In this document: piece after piece, positions 1 through 6,893 of the stretch
Layout: each line of letters opens with the position of its first letter
Position numbering within the stretch: the first letter of the stretch is position 1
The notes under the pieces: generated by a model
Database searches by the model: none
Told to the model about the DNA's origin: nothing
What the model saw: the letters and a program-made list of their open reading frames with translations, nothing else
Program-made: the position numbers and the translations under genes
Assembly: GCA_946545765.1 (NCBI GenBank)
Contig: CAMNNS010000077.1
Location: forward strand, 1 to 6,893
Origin: an uncultured Bacteroidales bacterium
GTDB lineage: Bacteria > Bacteroidota > Bacteroidia > Bacteroidales > UBA932
Direction: 5' to 3'
Length of the DNA stretch: 6,893 bases

Positions 1-1950
1 TTAGTAGATGGATTAACAAAAATTAAATCTGCTATAGGTAATAATGTGGAGGGAGATTTCAAACAAAATGAAGAGTCTATCCAAGCAGAAAATTTTAAAA
101 GAATTTTGCTTACACTAAATGATGATGTAAGAGTTATACTAATAAAGCTCGCCGATAGATTACATAATCTCAGAACTATCGAGTATATGCCCGAAAGGAA
201 GCAAGATAAAGTGCTTAGTGAAACTATGTATATCTTTATCCCTCTTGCTCACCGATTGGGGTTGTATAGTATAAAATCAGAAATGGAGAGCATTTGGTTA
301 AAATATAGAGAGCCAGATGCTTGGGAGGAGATAAATAATAGAATTAAAGATTATACAGAGCGGAAAGGAGTTGTAATAGACCAATTTATAGAGCCTTTAA
401 CCAATATCCTAAAAAAAGCAAAATACGATTTCACTATTACCAAGAGGATTAAAACCCCCTACTCTATCTGGAATAAAATGCAGAAAAAAGGTATCCCTTT
501 TGAAGAGATATATGATCTATTTGCAGTAAGAATTGTTTTTAATCCTAAAAAAGGTATCTCTGAAAGACAACAGTGTTGGGATATTTATACCCTTATATCA
601 GAAGATTATATTTCTAATACAGAAAGAATTAGAGATTGGATAAGTACACCAAAATCAAATGGTTATGAAGCGCTCCACTGTACTTTAATGAGCCCTACAG
701 GTGGGTGGGTAGAAATACAAATTAGAAGCAAGAGAATGGACGCTATTGCAGAGAGAGGTATTGCAGCACATTGGAGTTATAAAAACGAAAATGTTGGGAG
801 TGGAAAAGAGAGTGATATTGAGAATTGGCTCAATATGGTAAGAGAGGTGTTAGAAAATCCCGATGCGAACGCCCTTGAGTTTTTAGATAGTTTTCATTCA
901 GGAATTTTAACAAAGGAAATATTTGTATTTACCCCTAATGGAGAGTCAAAAAAATTACCAAAAGGGGCTACAGCTCTGGATTTTGCATACTTTATACATA
1001 GCCGTATAGGGAATCAAGCAATTGCAGCTAAAGTTAATCTCAAACTTGTTCCCCTATCATATAAGTTGCAAAATGGAGATCAAATAGAAATAATTACGGC
1101 TACCTCTCAAAAGCCACAAAGAGAATGGTTATCATTTATTACAACACAAAAAGCGAGAAATAATATTTATGACGCTTTAAAATCTGAGAATAAAGACTCC
1201 ATAAAAAATGGTCAAGAGATACTTGAAAATGAACTTGCTAAATACGGCATTAAACTTCAACTGAGAGTATTAAAAAAACTCATGGAAGAGTTTAATGTGA
1301 GTAATAAAGATGAACTTTACAGTAAAATCTCATCAGGAATTATAGATTTAAATGGGTTAGAGGGGATTTTAAAAAGAAATAAAGAGAGCAAATGGGTAAA
1401 ATATTGGAAATTACAATTTTTTACCAATGACAATAAAGAGGATAAAGATTCATCTGTGAACCAAAGAATAGATAAACACAAAGATTATCTATTAAAAGAA
1501 AACCCTATTGATCAAACACTTTCTTATGAGGTTGCCGCTTGTTGCAAACCAATACCCGGCGATTCAATTATAGGTTTTATAAATGATAAAAACCAAGTTA
1601 CAATACATAAAAAAATTTGTCCGATAGCGGTTGAATTGGCAACAAAACAAGGGAGTAAAATTATAAATGCTAAATGGACAAAACACACAATACTCTCTTT
1701 TTTAGCAAGATTAGATATTAGAGGTATAGACCGTATGGGAATTGTAAATGACCTTACTCACTATATTACACAAGCTTTATCTGTAAATATTAGAAAAATT
1801 TTCTTTCAAACTCACGATGGAATATTTGATGGTTATGTAGATTTGTATGTTCATGACACTCATGATTTAGAGGAGATGATAAAACAGATATTAGAAATTA
1901 AAGGGATAGAGCGAGTACAAAGAGTAGATTTAAAAGACGAAAAAAAATAA
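1..1950 (+). CDS. relA: Bifunctional (p)ppGpp synthetase/hydrolase, RelA/SpoT family (5' partial)
   Basis: Long RSH enzyme that makes (p)ppGpp from ATP and GDP/GTP and, in bifunctional members, hydrolyses it; cytosolic and ribosome-associated. The frame is open to base 1, and its first codons read LVDGLTKI, a conserved part of the hydrolase domain, so the GTG at 46 is internal and not the start. About 85-100 N-terminal residues, including the HD metal-binding motif, are outside the window. Numbering from base 1: end of hydrolase domain with LADRLHN (Asp52, Asn56); synthetase domain about 120-260 with IYDLFAVR (Asp172), RIRD (209-212), TPKSNGYEALH and VEIQIR (Glu238); TGS about 305-367; helical region; zinc-finger-like CC domain with Cys514, Cys515, His536, Cys540; C-terminal ACT about 566-645. 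All visible catalytic residues are intact. RIRD is the basic acceptor-loop motif of bifunctional Rel enzymes, not the EFDD of monofunctional RelA, so 'rel' is equally apt as a symbol. The stop lies 3 bases before the next start. Confidence 0.96.
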   Translation, partial: LVDGLTKIKSAIGNNVEGDFKQNEESIQAENFKRILLTLNDDVRVILIKLADRLHNLRTIEYMPERKQDKVLSETMYIFIPLAHRLGLYSIKSEMESIWLKYREPDAWEEINNRIKDYTERKGVVIDQFIEPLTNILKKAKYDFTITKRIKTPYSIWNKMQKKGIPFEEIYDLFAVRIVFNPKKGISERQQCWDIYTLISEDYISNTERIRDWISTPKSNGYEALHCTLMSPTGGWVEIQIRSKRMDAIAERGIAAHWSYKNENVGSGKESDIENWLNMVREVLENPDANALEFLDSFHSGILTKEIFVFTPNGESKKLPKGATALDFAYFIHSRIGNQAIAAKVNLKLVPLSYKLQNGDQIEIITATSQKPQREWLSFITTQKARNNIYDALKSENKDSIKNGQEILENELAKYGIKLQLRVLKKLMEEFNVSNKDELYSKISSGIIDLNGLEGILKRNKESKWVKYWKLQFFTNDNKEDKDSSVNQRIDKHKDYLLKENPIDQTLSYEVAACCKPIPGDSIIGFINDKNQVTIHKKICPIAVELATKQGSKIINAKWTKHTILSFLARLDIRGIDRMGIVNDLTHYITQALSVNIRKIFFQTHDGIFDGYVDLYVHDTHDLEEMIKQILEIKGIERVQRVDLKDEKK

Positions 1951-1953
1951 AAA

Positions 1954-3882
1954 ATGAAGATACACAACAAGAACAATATTAAAGCGTTATTATTTATAAC
2001 AATAATCGGCGTATATATATTTAATTCTCAGTCATGTGCAAGCACTAAGGCTGGTCCTACAGGTGGGGCTAAAGATACTATCCCCCCTATTATTCTGAAT
2101 ACTATACCTGAATTTAATGCTACAAACTTTCCGATCAATAAAGGGAACCTTATACTTACTTTTGACGAATATGTTCAATTGAAAGAACAATATACCGAAA
2201 TTATCGTATCTCCACCATCAAAACAAAAACCACAAACCAGAATAAAGAAAAAAAGTATTGTCGTTTCATTTAAAGATACTTTAAAAAACGACCAAACATA
2301 CACTATCTATTTTGGTAACTCTATTTCTGATGTTAACGAATCTAATCCTTTTAACAATTATACATTTACATTCTCTACAGGAGAAAAAATAGATTCGCTT
2401 TTGTTTAGCGGTACTGTTATGGATTATTCAACTCTTCTCCCCATAAAAGGGGCAACTATTATGTTGTATGAAAATCCTAAAGATTCATCTGTAATCAAAG
2501 AACTTCCTATTGCTGTAGCTAAGAGTGATGAATGGGGATATTATTGTGTTAGAGGGTTAAAAAAATCTTCATACACTGTATATGCCATTGAGGATAAAAA
2601 CTATAATTTTTTATATGACAGAGGGAGTGAGTTGGTGGGTTTTTACGACACAACCTATACTCCTCAAATTGCATATAATCCCGAACTAATACAGGTACAA
2701 AGGCTTGAGATGGAAGATACTATAAAGTGTTTATCAAGACCAAGTGAGATAGATATATATATGTTTAAAGAGATCTCTAATCATCAGTATTTGAAAAGTT
2801 ATGGTAGAATATCGGAGAGAGAGTGTTATTTAACTTTTAATGCTAAAGAGCCTCAAATAGATACTTTTTTAATCAAGGGAATTTTTAACGATAAAATTAT
2901 AAAACAATTTAATGATGAGGGCGATTCATTAACATTTTGGATAAATGACCAGAAAAAAATAGCCGATACACTCTTTCTAAAATTATCTTATTTAAAAACC
3001 GATTCCACAGGAACGCTTATACCATCAACAGAAAATTTAAAACTACCTATCCCTTTTGACAAAAGTAAGATAAAGAAAAAGCAAACTAACCTTCCAACAA
3101 GAAGTTACGCTGAGAGCCTCGGAGGAGTAGATCCTTTAAATCCGGGGAGGAATAGAAATAGAAATCGCGATATGAATCAGACCGAAGAGGCTAAAACAGG
3201 AGAAAATAAAGAGGAAATTGTTAGAGAAGACCTACTAAAAATGCAAATAATAGCAAATGGGGAAAGTGTTGAGAATAAAGGTATTGAATTGAAGTTTCCC
3301 ACACCACTTATTAAAATATTAAGAGATTCAATCAAATTTACAACTTCTACACCAAGAAAAGTTAAATCTAATGTTGAGTTCGTTTTAGAGAAAGACTCAA
3401 CAGATCATTTAAAATATGTTATATGGTCTAAAGAAGAGTATAAAGTTGGGAACGAATATGAATTATATATTCCAACTGCTACTTTTACAGATATAAACAA
3501 CTTTACAAACGATTCTATTATTAAGAATTTTTCTCTCCCGATAAATGATAAATTGAGCTCTATAACATTAGATATAAAAAATAATAATGGTAATAAATAT
3601 ATTGTAGAACTTGTCAATGAGAAAAGAGATAATGTTTTTCTAAAATATATTATAGAGGAGGATAAAATCTTGTTATTCCCTTATTTACAGGCAGGAAATT
3701 ATTCGTTCAGAATTACAGAAGATAAAAACAAAAACGGGAAATTAGATATTGGGTCTGTATTAGACAGGAAGCAACCAGAAAAAGCAAGACTTCTTAAACT
3801 ATCTGATGATAAAGTAATTATAATGTTAAAAGAACAGATGGATTTAACTCAAGAAGTAGATATAGAGAGCTTATTTAAATAG
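1954..3882 (+). CDS. Ig-like (Big_5) domain lipoprotein of Bacteroidota
   Basis: Predicted envelope lipoprotein of 642 residues; molecular role unknown. The N-terminus has a basic n-region (K2, K6, K10), a hydrophobic stretch (11-23) and Cys28 in NSQSC, followed by ASTKAGPTGGAKDTIPP. This matches the start of a widespread Bacteroidota family that opens with a lipidated Cys, a Gly/Pro-rich linker and D-T-x-P-P. The lipobox is loose (Ser at -3 rather than Leu), and there is no acidic run after Cys28 of the kind that sends some Bacteroidota lipoproteins to the surface, so a periplasm-facing location is an inference. Domains: Big_5-type Ig-like fold about 42-143 (LTFDEYVQL, TYTIYFGNSISD, TFTFSTG); a carboxypeptidase-regulatory/CnaB-like beta sandwich about 150-230 (FSGTVMD, IKGATIMLYE, YTVYAIEDKN); a charged linker about 395-425 with NRNRNRD; and a C-terminal beta region about 430-642 ending in AGNYSFRITEDKNKNGKLD. 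The start follows the relA stop by 3 bases, which suggests translational coupling. The family assignment is from remembered motifs only. Confidence 0.88.
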   Translation: MKIHNKNNIKALLFITIIGVYIFNSQSCASTKAGPTGGAKDTIPPIILNTIPEFNATNFPINKGNLILTFDEYVQLKEQYTEIIVSPPSKQKPQTRIKKKSIVVSFKDTLKNDQTYTIYFGNSISDVNESNPFNNYTFTFSTGEKIDSLLFSGTVMDYSTLLPIKGATIMLYENPKDSSVIKELPIAVAKSDEWGYYCVRGLKKSSYTVYAIEDKNYNFLYDRGSELVGFYDTTYTPQIAYNPELIQVQRLEMEDTIKCLSRPSEIDIYMFKEISNHQYLKSYGRISERECYLTFNAKEPQIDTFLIKGIFNDKIIKQFNDEGDSLTFWINDQKKIADTLFLKLSYLKTDSTGTLIPSTENLKLPIPFDKSKIKKKQTNLPTRSYAESLGGVDPLNPGRNRNRNRDMNQTEEAKTGENKEEIVREDLLKMQIIANGESVENKGIELKFPTPLIKILRDSIKFTTSTPRKVKSNVEFVLEKDSTDHLKYVIWSKEEYKVGNEYELYIPTATFTDINNFTNDSIIKNFSLPINDKLSSITLDIKNNNGNKYIVELVNEKRDNVFLKYIIEEDKILLFPYLQAGNYSFRITEDKNKNGKLDIGSVLDRKQPEKARLLKLSDDKVIIMLKEQMDLTQEVDIESLFK

Positions 3883-3898
3883 ATAAAAGTATACAATA

Positions 3899-4687
3899 AT
3901 GAAGCAAATTAAGAAGATACTATTACTAATATGTTTAGTTTGCAGTTGGCATATATTGAGTGCTCAAATAGTTGATACTACCGATATTATGAAAGAGTTT
4001 GACGAGTTCTCTTTTAGAAATGCCCGACCTGTTAAACCGATACAAGATAGTACAAAGATAAGGGAGCATCTGATTGGACTAAAATGGGGATATGGTATAA
4101 ATACATTCACTTTGAGTCAAGATTTTAACAAAAAAGCAATGTTGAGTGGAAAGAACTATGGTATCTACTATACATATTACCACAGTTTATGGAATAGTAT
4201 TCCACTTTTTGGTATAGAGACAGGTGTTCAATTTAATGAGATAGGATATACTGCTATTAGATATTTAGATCCACCCAATACACCTAATAGAAGATTTGAG
4301 GAAGGTAAAGATATTTTTCAAACAATTACTATCCCATTTATATCACAATTCAGAATAGATTTTTGGAAAATGAGATTACTTCTTAATATAGGCGGATTTG
4401 CCTCATACAAACTATCTCACTCGTTTTCTGGATTAGTAAGTGACGATATAACAAAGACATATAAAGATTTCGGGTATGGAATTTCTGGGGGAGGAGGTTT
4501 GGCATTTATATTCAGACCTTTTGAAATACATATAGAGGCAAACTACAGATATAACCTTAGTAATTTATATGATAAAACATCTATATATGAAAATATTTGG
4601 GTATCTACCCACACAACACAACTTTTAATTTCTGCAGGAATGTTTATAAGAATTGGAGGTAGTAGATATAAAAATTCTAAAAAGTAA
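3899..4687 (+). CDS. Exported outer-membrane beta-barrel protein, PorT-like
   Basis: Predicted small outer-membrane barrel of 262 residues, specific function unknown. It has a clear Sec signal peptide: K2, K5, K6, hydrophobic core about 7-20, and likely cleavage near LSA|QI (22/23), a common end of Bacteroidota signal peptides. After a polar 35-residue stretch come alternating beta strands typical of the OMP_b-brl_2/PorT-like families: about 58-72 (LIGLKWGYGINTF), 86-98, 102-120 (LFGIETGVQFNEIGY), 139-172 (TITIPFISQFRIDF and LLLNIGGFASY), 191-220 (GYGISGGGGLAFIF, then IHIEANYRYNL) and 239-253 (TTQLLISAGMFIRIG), roughly eight strands. The protein ends with a short basic tail (SRYKNSKK) rather than a terminal aromatic residue. 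The ATG lies 16 bases after the lipoprotein stop with only A/T-rich sequence before it, so co-transcription is likely. It may work with the upstream lipoprotein at the cell surface, but only adjacency suggests that. Whether it is truly PorT (type IX secretion) or a generic barrel cannot be told by eye. Confidence 0.82.
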   Translation: MKQIKKILLLICLVCSWHILSAQIVDTTDIMKEFDEFSFRNARPVKPIQDSTKIREHLIGLKWGYGINTFTLSQDFNKKAMLSGKNYGIYYTYYHSLWNSIPLFGIETGVQFNEIGYTAIRYLDPPNTPNRRFEEGKDIFQTITIPFISQFRIDFWKMRLLLNIGGFASYKLSHSFSGLVSDDITKTYKDFGYGISGGGGLAFIFRPFEIHIEANYRYNLSNLYDKTSIYENIWVSTHTTQLLISAGMFIRIGGSRYKNSKK

Positions 4688-4711
4688 TTAGCTATAAATA
4701 AGAGCTAATTA
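4685..4711. repeat. Perfect 9-bp inverted repeat upstream of ispG
   Basis: TAATTAGCT (4685-4693) and AGCTAATTA (4703-4711) are exact reverse complements separated by a 9-base loop (ATAAATAAG). The left arm begins with the TAA stop codon of the barrel gene and the right arm ends 22 bases before the ispG ATG. In RNA this would be a moderately stable stem with an AGCU core. No run of T follows, so it is not a standard intrinsic terminator. It could be a weak attenuator, an RNA-processing site that separates ispG expression from the upstream genes, or a dyad operator; the sequence does not decide among these. Confidence 0.5.
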
Positions 4712-4733
4712 ATGTGGATGAAATTGTAGATAG

Positions 4734-6098
4734 ATGAGTATGAATAAAGGGAGAAAAATAGAGTTTAAAATTGGTAATATTGCAATTGGTGGAGATAACC
4801 CAATTATAGTGCAAACAATGTGTAACACAAACACATTAGATATTGATTCATCAATCAATCAATGTATTGCAATGATAAACAGTGGGGCAAAAATGATCCG
4901 CCTAACAACACAAGGGGTTAAAGAAGTAGCAGCTCTTAAAGTGATAAAAGACTCACTTAGAAGTAGAGGTTTTTATACCCCTATTGTGGCAGATGTACAC
5001 TTTAATTCAGAAGTGGCTATAGCGGCAGCCAAAGTAGTAGAGAAAGTTAGAATTAACCCCGGAAATTTTTCTGTAGTACATAAAGAGGCAGAGAAAGAGT
5101 TTAAAAAGCTCATCGATGTGTGTAAAGAATATGGGACTGCACTTAGAATTGGATTGAATCACGGCTCATTAGGGGAAGAGATTGTTAATAAATACGGCAA
5201 TACACCTAATGCGATGATGCAGGCTGTGAATCAATGGATTAAAATGTGCAAAAAAGAGAATTTCTCTAAGATAGTATTGTCATTAAAAGCAAGTAACACT
5301 ATTGTTATGAGCCAAGCATATCATCTTATCTATCAACAAATGATAAACGATGGAGTTGTATATCCAATACATTTAGGTGTAACAGAAGCGGGCAATGAAG
5401 ATACAGGAAGGATTAAATCAGCTATCGGGATAGGTTCATTATTAAGAAAAGGGATAGGAGACACTATTAGAGTTTCACTTACGGAAAATCCTGTAAATGA
5501 AATTATTGCAGGTTGTAGTATTGTTAATTTCTTTAAAAATGATTACAAAAATTTAATAGAAATCGTAGAGAAACAAGTTCAACAAAGCGAGGTTCCTAAT
5601 ATCAATTATAACCAAATTATGAAAGGTATAAATCTTACAAATAATGAAGATTTATGGCGAGAATTTATAATAAGAGCTTCATCACTATTTGGCCCGATGT
5701 TATTGGAAAAAGAGATTGATAATTATAATATTAGCCAAACCCCTTTTACAGAAGAAAAGATAACTACTCTTAAAGAGAATATTCTACAAGCAGCACGAAG
5801 AAGATTTTATCATCCCGAATATATAGCTTGCCCCGGCTGTGGAAGAACACAATATAATTTAGAAGAGACCTTAAAAAAGGTTAAAGAAAAGACATCACAC
5901 TTAAAGGGGGTTAAGATTGCTGTAATGGGTTGTATAGTAAATGGTCCCGGAGAGATGGCAGATGCAGATTATGGATATGTTGGTCAAGGTGGAGGAAAAG
6001 TATCAATATACAAAGGGAAAGAGCCCATCTACAAATCTATCAATGAAGATGATGCAATAAACCTTTTACTACAAATTATAGAATCAGATAGAAATTAG
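4734..6098 (+). CDS. ispG: 4-hydroxy-3-methylbut-2-en-1-yl diphosphate synthase IspG (GcpE), short form
   Basis: Iron-sulfur enzyme of the MEP pathway; it reductively opens 2-C-methyl-D-erythritol 2,4-cyclodiphosphate to HMBPP in the cytosol, with electrons from ferredoxin or flavodoxin. The N-terminal TIM barrel (about 1-257) carries IRLTTQGVKE, ADVHFN, KVRINPGNF, LRIGLNHGS, LSLKASNT, HLGVTEAG and DTIRVSLTENP. The C-terminal 4Fe-4S domain (about 355-454) has CPGCGRT (Cys366, Cys369) and GCIVNGPGEMADADYGYVG (Cys400 and the cluster ligand Glu407), so all four ligands are present. The length of 454 is odd: two-domain enzymes such as E. coli's are about 370, while Bacteroides and plant three-domain forms exceed 600. 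The link between the domains (258-354) is about 95 residues instead of a full A* barrel. A shorter loop after RINPGNF is also seen. The ATG at 4734 directly follows an in-frame TAG at 4731, so no longer start exists; the ATG at 4740 is an alternative. It is probably the last gene of the plus-strand unit. Confidence 0.95.
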   Translation: MSMNKGRKIEFKIGNIAIGGDNPIIVQTMCNTNTLDIDSSINQCIAMINSGAKMIRLTTQGVKEVAALKVIKDSLRSRGFYTPIVADVHFNSEVAIAAAKVVEKVRINPGNFSVVHKEAEKEFKKLIDVCKEYGTALRIGLNHGSLGEEIVNKYGNTPNAMMQAVNQWIKMCKKENFSKIVLSLKASNTIVMSQAYHLIYQQMINDGVVYPIHLGVTEAGNEDTGRIKSAIGIGSLLRKGIGDTIRVSLTENPVNEIIAGCSIVNFFKNDYKNLIEIVEKQVQQSEVPNINYNQIMKGINLTNNEDLWREFIIRASSLFGPMLLEKEIDNYNISQTPFTEEKITTLKENILQAARRRFYHPEYIACPGCGRTQYNLEETLKKVKEKTSHLKGVKIAVMGCIVNGPGEMADADYGYVGQGGGKVSIYKGKEPIYKSINEDDAINLLLQIIESDRN

Positions 6099-6142
6099 AA
6101 ATAAATCCAACTTCATAATCTAACTACATACACCATAAATAA
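6099..6142. other. Short convergent intergenic gap (ispG / hutI)
   Basis: The 44 bases between the ispG stop and the hutI stop are A/T-rich. I see only a weak 5-bp inverted match (TTAGA at 6095-6099, TCTAA at 6119-6123) and no hairpin followed by a T run on either strand. Termination for these convergent genes must be weak, factor-dependent or within the neighbouring coding sequence. Confidence 0.4.
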
Positions 6143-6893
6143 CTAAAACAGAATCTTATGTATGAATGGAGTATGATGACAATAAGGGATAAAGGCTAAT
6201 GATGGAATCTTCTCTGTTATAATAATATGACCTCTCTTTCCAACAGTAATAGAACCACAAATATCACTCACTCCCATTGCATAAGCTGTATTTATTGTAC
6301 AGGCATTAAATGCTTGATTAGGAGTAAGTTTCATTTTTATACATCCCAAAGACATTACAAATCTCATATCACCACTCGGAGAAGAGCCCGGGTTATAATC
6401 AGATGCAAGAGCAATTGGTAATCCTTCATTTATATAATCTTTTGCCCTACCATAAGGAATACCTAAAAAGAAAGATGCACCAGGGAGCATGGTTGGCATA
6501 GTTTGAGAATTTCTTAGTACCTCTATTTCTGCATCGGTAGTCCTTTCTAAATGATCTACAGAGAGGGCATTATGCTTAACCCCAACTTGTACTCCACCAG
6601 AAACTGCCAATTCATTCGCATGAATTTTAGGTATAATACCATAAGAAGCACCAACTTCTAAGATTCTATCAGTTTGATCTACTGTAAAAAAACCTTCATC
6701 ACAAAATACATCAATATAATCTGCAAGATTTTCCTTAGCTACCGCTGGAATCATATCTTTGCAAATATGCTCTACATAATCATTCTGACGCCCTCTAAAA
6801 GCTCTACCTACAGCGTGTGCTCCCAAAAAGGTAGATTTAACAACTATCGGGAGAGACTCTTTTAATCTCTTAATAACTCTTAACATTTTTAAC
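6143..6893 (-). CDS. hutI: Imidazolonepropionase HutI (5' partial)
   Basis: Metal-dependent amidohydrolase of histidine degradation; converts 4-imidazolone-5-propanoate and water to N-formimidoyl-L-glutamate in the cytosol. About 249 C-terminal residues of an enzyme usually near 410 are present. The frame stays open through the right edge (codons for L and K precede the Met at 6886), so that Met is internal; the N-terminal HxH metal motif lies outside. Counting from that Met, visible family motifs are STFLGAHA (His24), FCDEGFFTVDQTDRILE (61-77), KIHANEL (His89 metal ligand, Glu92), SVDHLE (His112), ASDYNPGSSPSG (Asp163 metal ligand), IKMKLTPNQAFNACTIN and the C-terminal beta-sandwich segment GKRGHIIITEKIPS. 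The usual proline after GAHA is replaced (GAHAVGRAFRGRQ), a small departure in a loop near the substrate. The reading frame is intact to its TAG stop. It is convergent with ispG and so belongs to a different unit; other hut genes may lie to the right. Confidence 0.95.
   Translation of the reverse strand, partial: LKMLRVIKRLKESLPIVVKSTFLGAHAVGRAFRGRQNDYVEHICKDMIPAVAKENLADYIDVFCDEGFFTVDQTDRILEVGASYGIIPKIHANELAVSGGVQVGVKHNALSVDHLERTTDAEIEVLRNSQTMPTMLPGASFFLGIPYGRAKDYINEGLPIALASDYNPGSSPSGDMRFVMSLGCIKMKLTPNQAFNACTINTAYAMGVSDICGSITVGKRGHIIITEKIPSLAFIPYCHHTPFIHKILF

Noticed and set aside
46..48. GTG as the start of the Rel gene
   Set aside because: The same frame runs without a stop to base 1 and encodes the conserved LVDGLTKI motif, so the gene begins outside the window.
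3405..3617. A 70-codon open frame on the minus strand inside the lipoprotein gene
   Set aside because: It lies wholly antisense to a well-supported gene and its hydrophobic translation has no recognisable motif; it is a by-product of AT-rich coding sequence.
5505..5795. Frameshift or pseudogene explanation for the short IspG
   Set aside because: The frame is open throughout, both flanking domains and all cluster ligands are intact, and the linker has normal codon use, so a functional shortened protein is more likely.
6095..6123. Possible terminator hairpin between ispG and hutI
   Set aside because: Only five base pairs (TTAGA/TCTAA) with a long loop and no T run; not distinguishable from chance.
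6227..6421. A 64-codon plus-strand open frame inside hutI
   Set aside because: It is antisense to strongly conserved HutI sequence and resembles no known protein.
6674..6865. A 63-codon plus-strand open frame inside hutI
   Set aside because: Same reason: hutI on the opposite strand explains this sequence fully.

Overview
The window looks like ordinary chromosome from a low-GC member of the Bacteroidota, probably order Bacteroidales; family and genus cannot be fixed from this stretch. The basis is the AT-rich base composition (about one third G+C by eye), the absence of Shine-Dalgarno-like sequence before starts, a Bacteroidota-style Ig-like lipoprotein whose mature N-terminus reads C-A-S-T-K-A-G-P-T-G-G, a PorT-like outer-membrane barrel, and an IspG whose iron-sulfur domain closely resembles that of Bacteroides. 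No RNA gene, mobile element, CRISPR array, prophage or integrase is visible.

Layout. Bases 1-1950 (+) hold the 3' part of a long RelA/SpoT-type (p)ppGpp synthetase/hydrolase gene, open at the left edge. Three bases later comes a 642-residue Ig-like lipoprotein (1954-3882, +). After a 16-base gap comes a 262-residue exported beta-barrel protein (3899-4687, +). After a 46-base gap containing a perfect 9-bp inverted repeat comes ispG (4734-6098, +). A 44-base gap separates ispG from a convergent gene, hutI (6143-6893, -), whose N-terminal half lies beyond the right edge.

The four plus-strand genes are packed like one transcription unit: stringent-response enzyme, two envelope proteins, then an enzyme of the MEP isoprenoid pathway. 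No promoter of the Bacteroidota type was recognised between them. hutI belongs to histidine degradation (the Hut pathway) and is a separate unit.

The most interesting feature is in ispG. Its ends match the long three-domain IspG of Bacteroides, but the region that normally holds the extra A* barrel (roughly 250 residues as I remember the Bacteroides protein) is only about 90-100 residues here. It looks like an IspG that has lost most of A* while keeping the flanking domains and all the iron-sulfur ligands. I found no evidence of a wholly new system; the other findings are modest.
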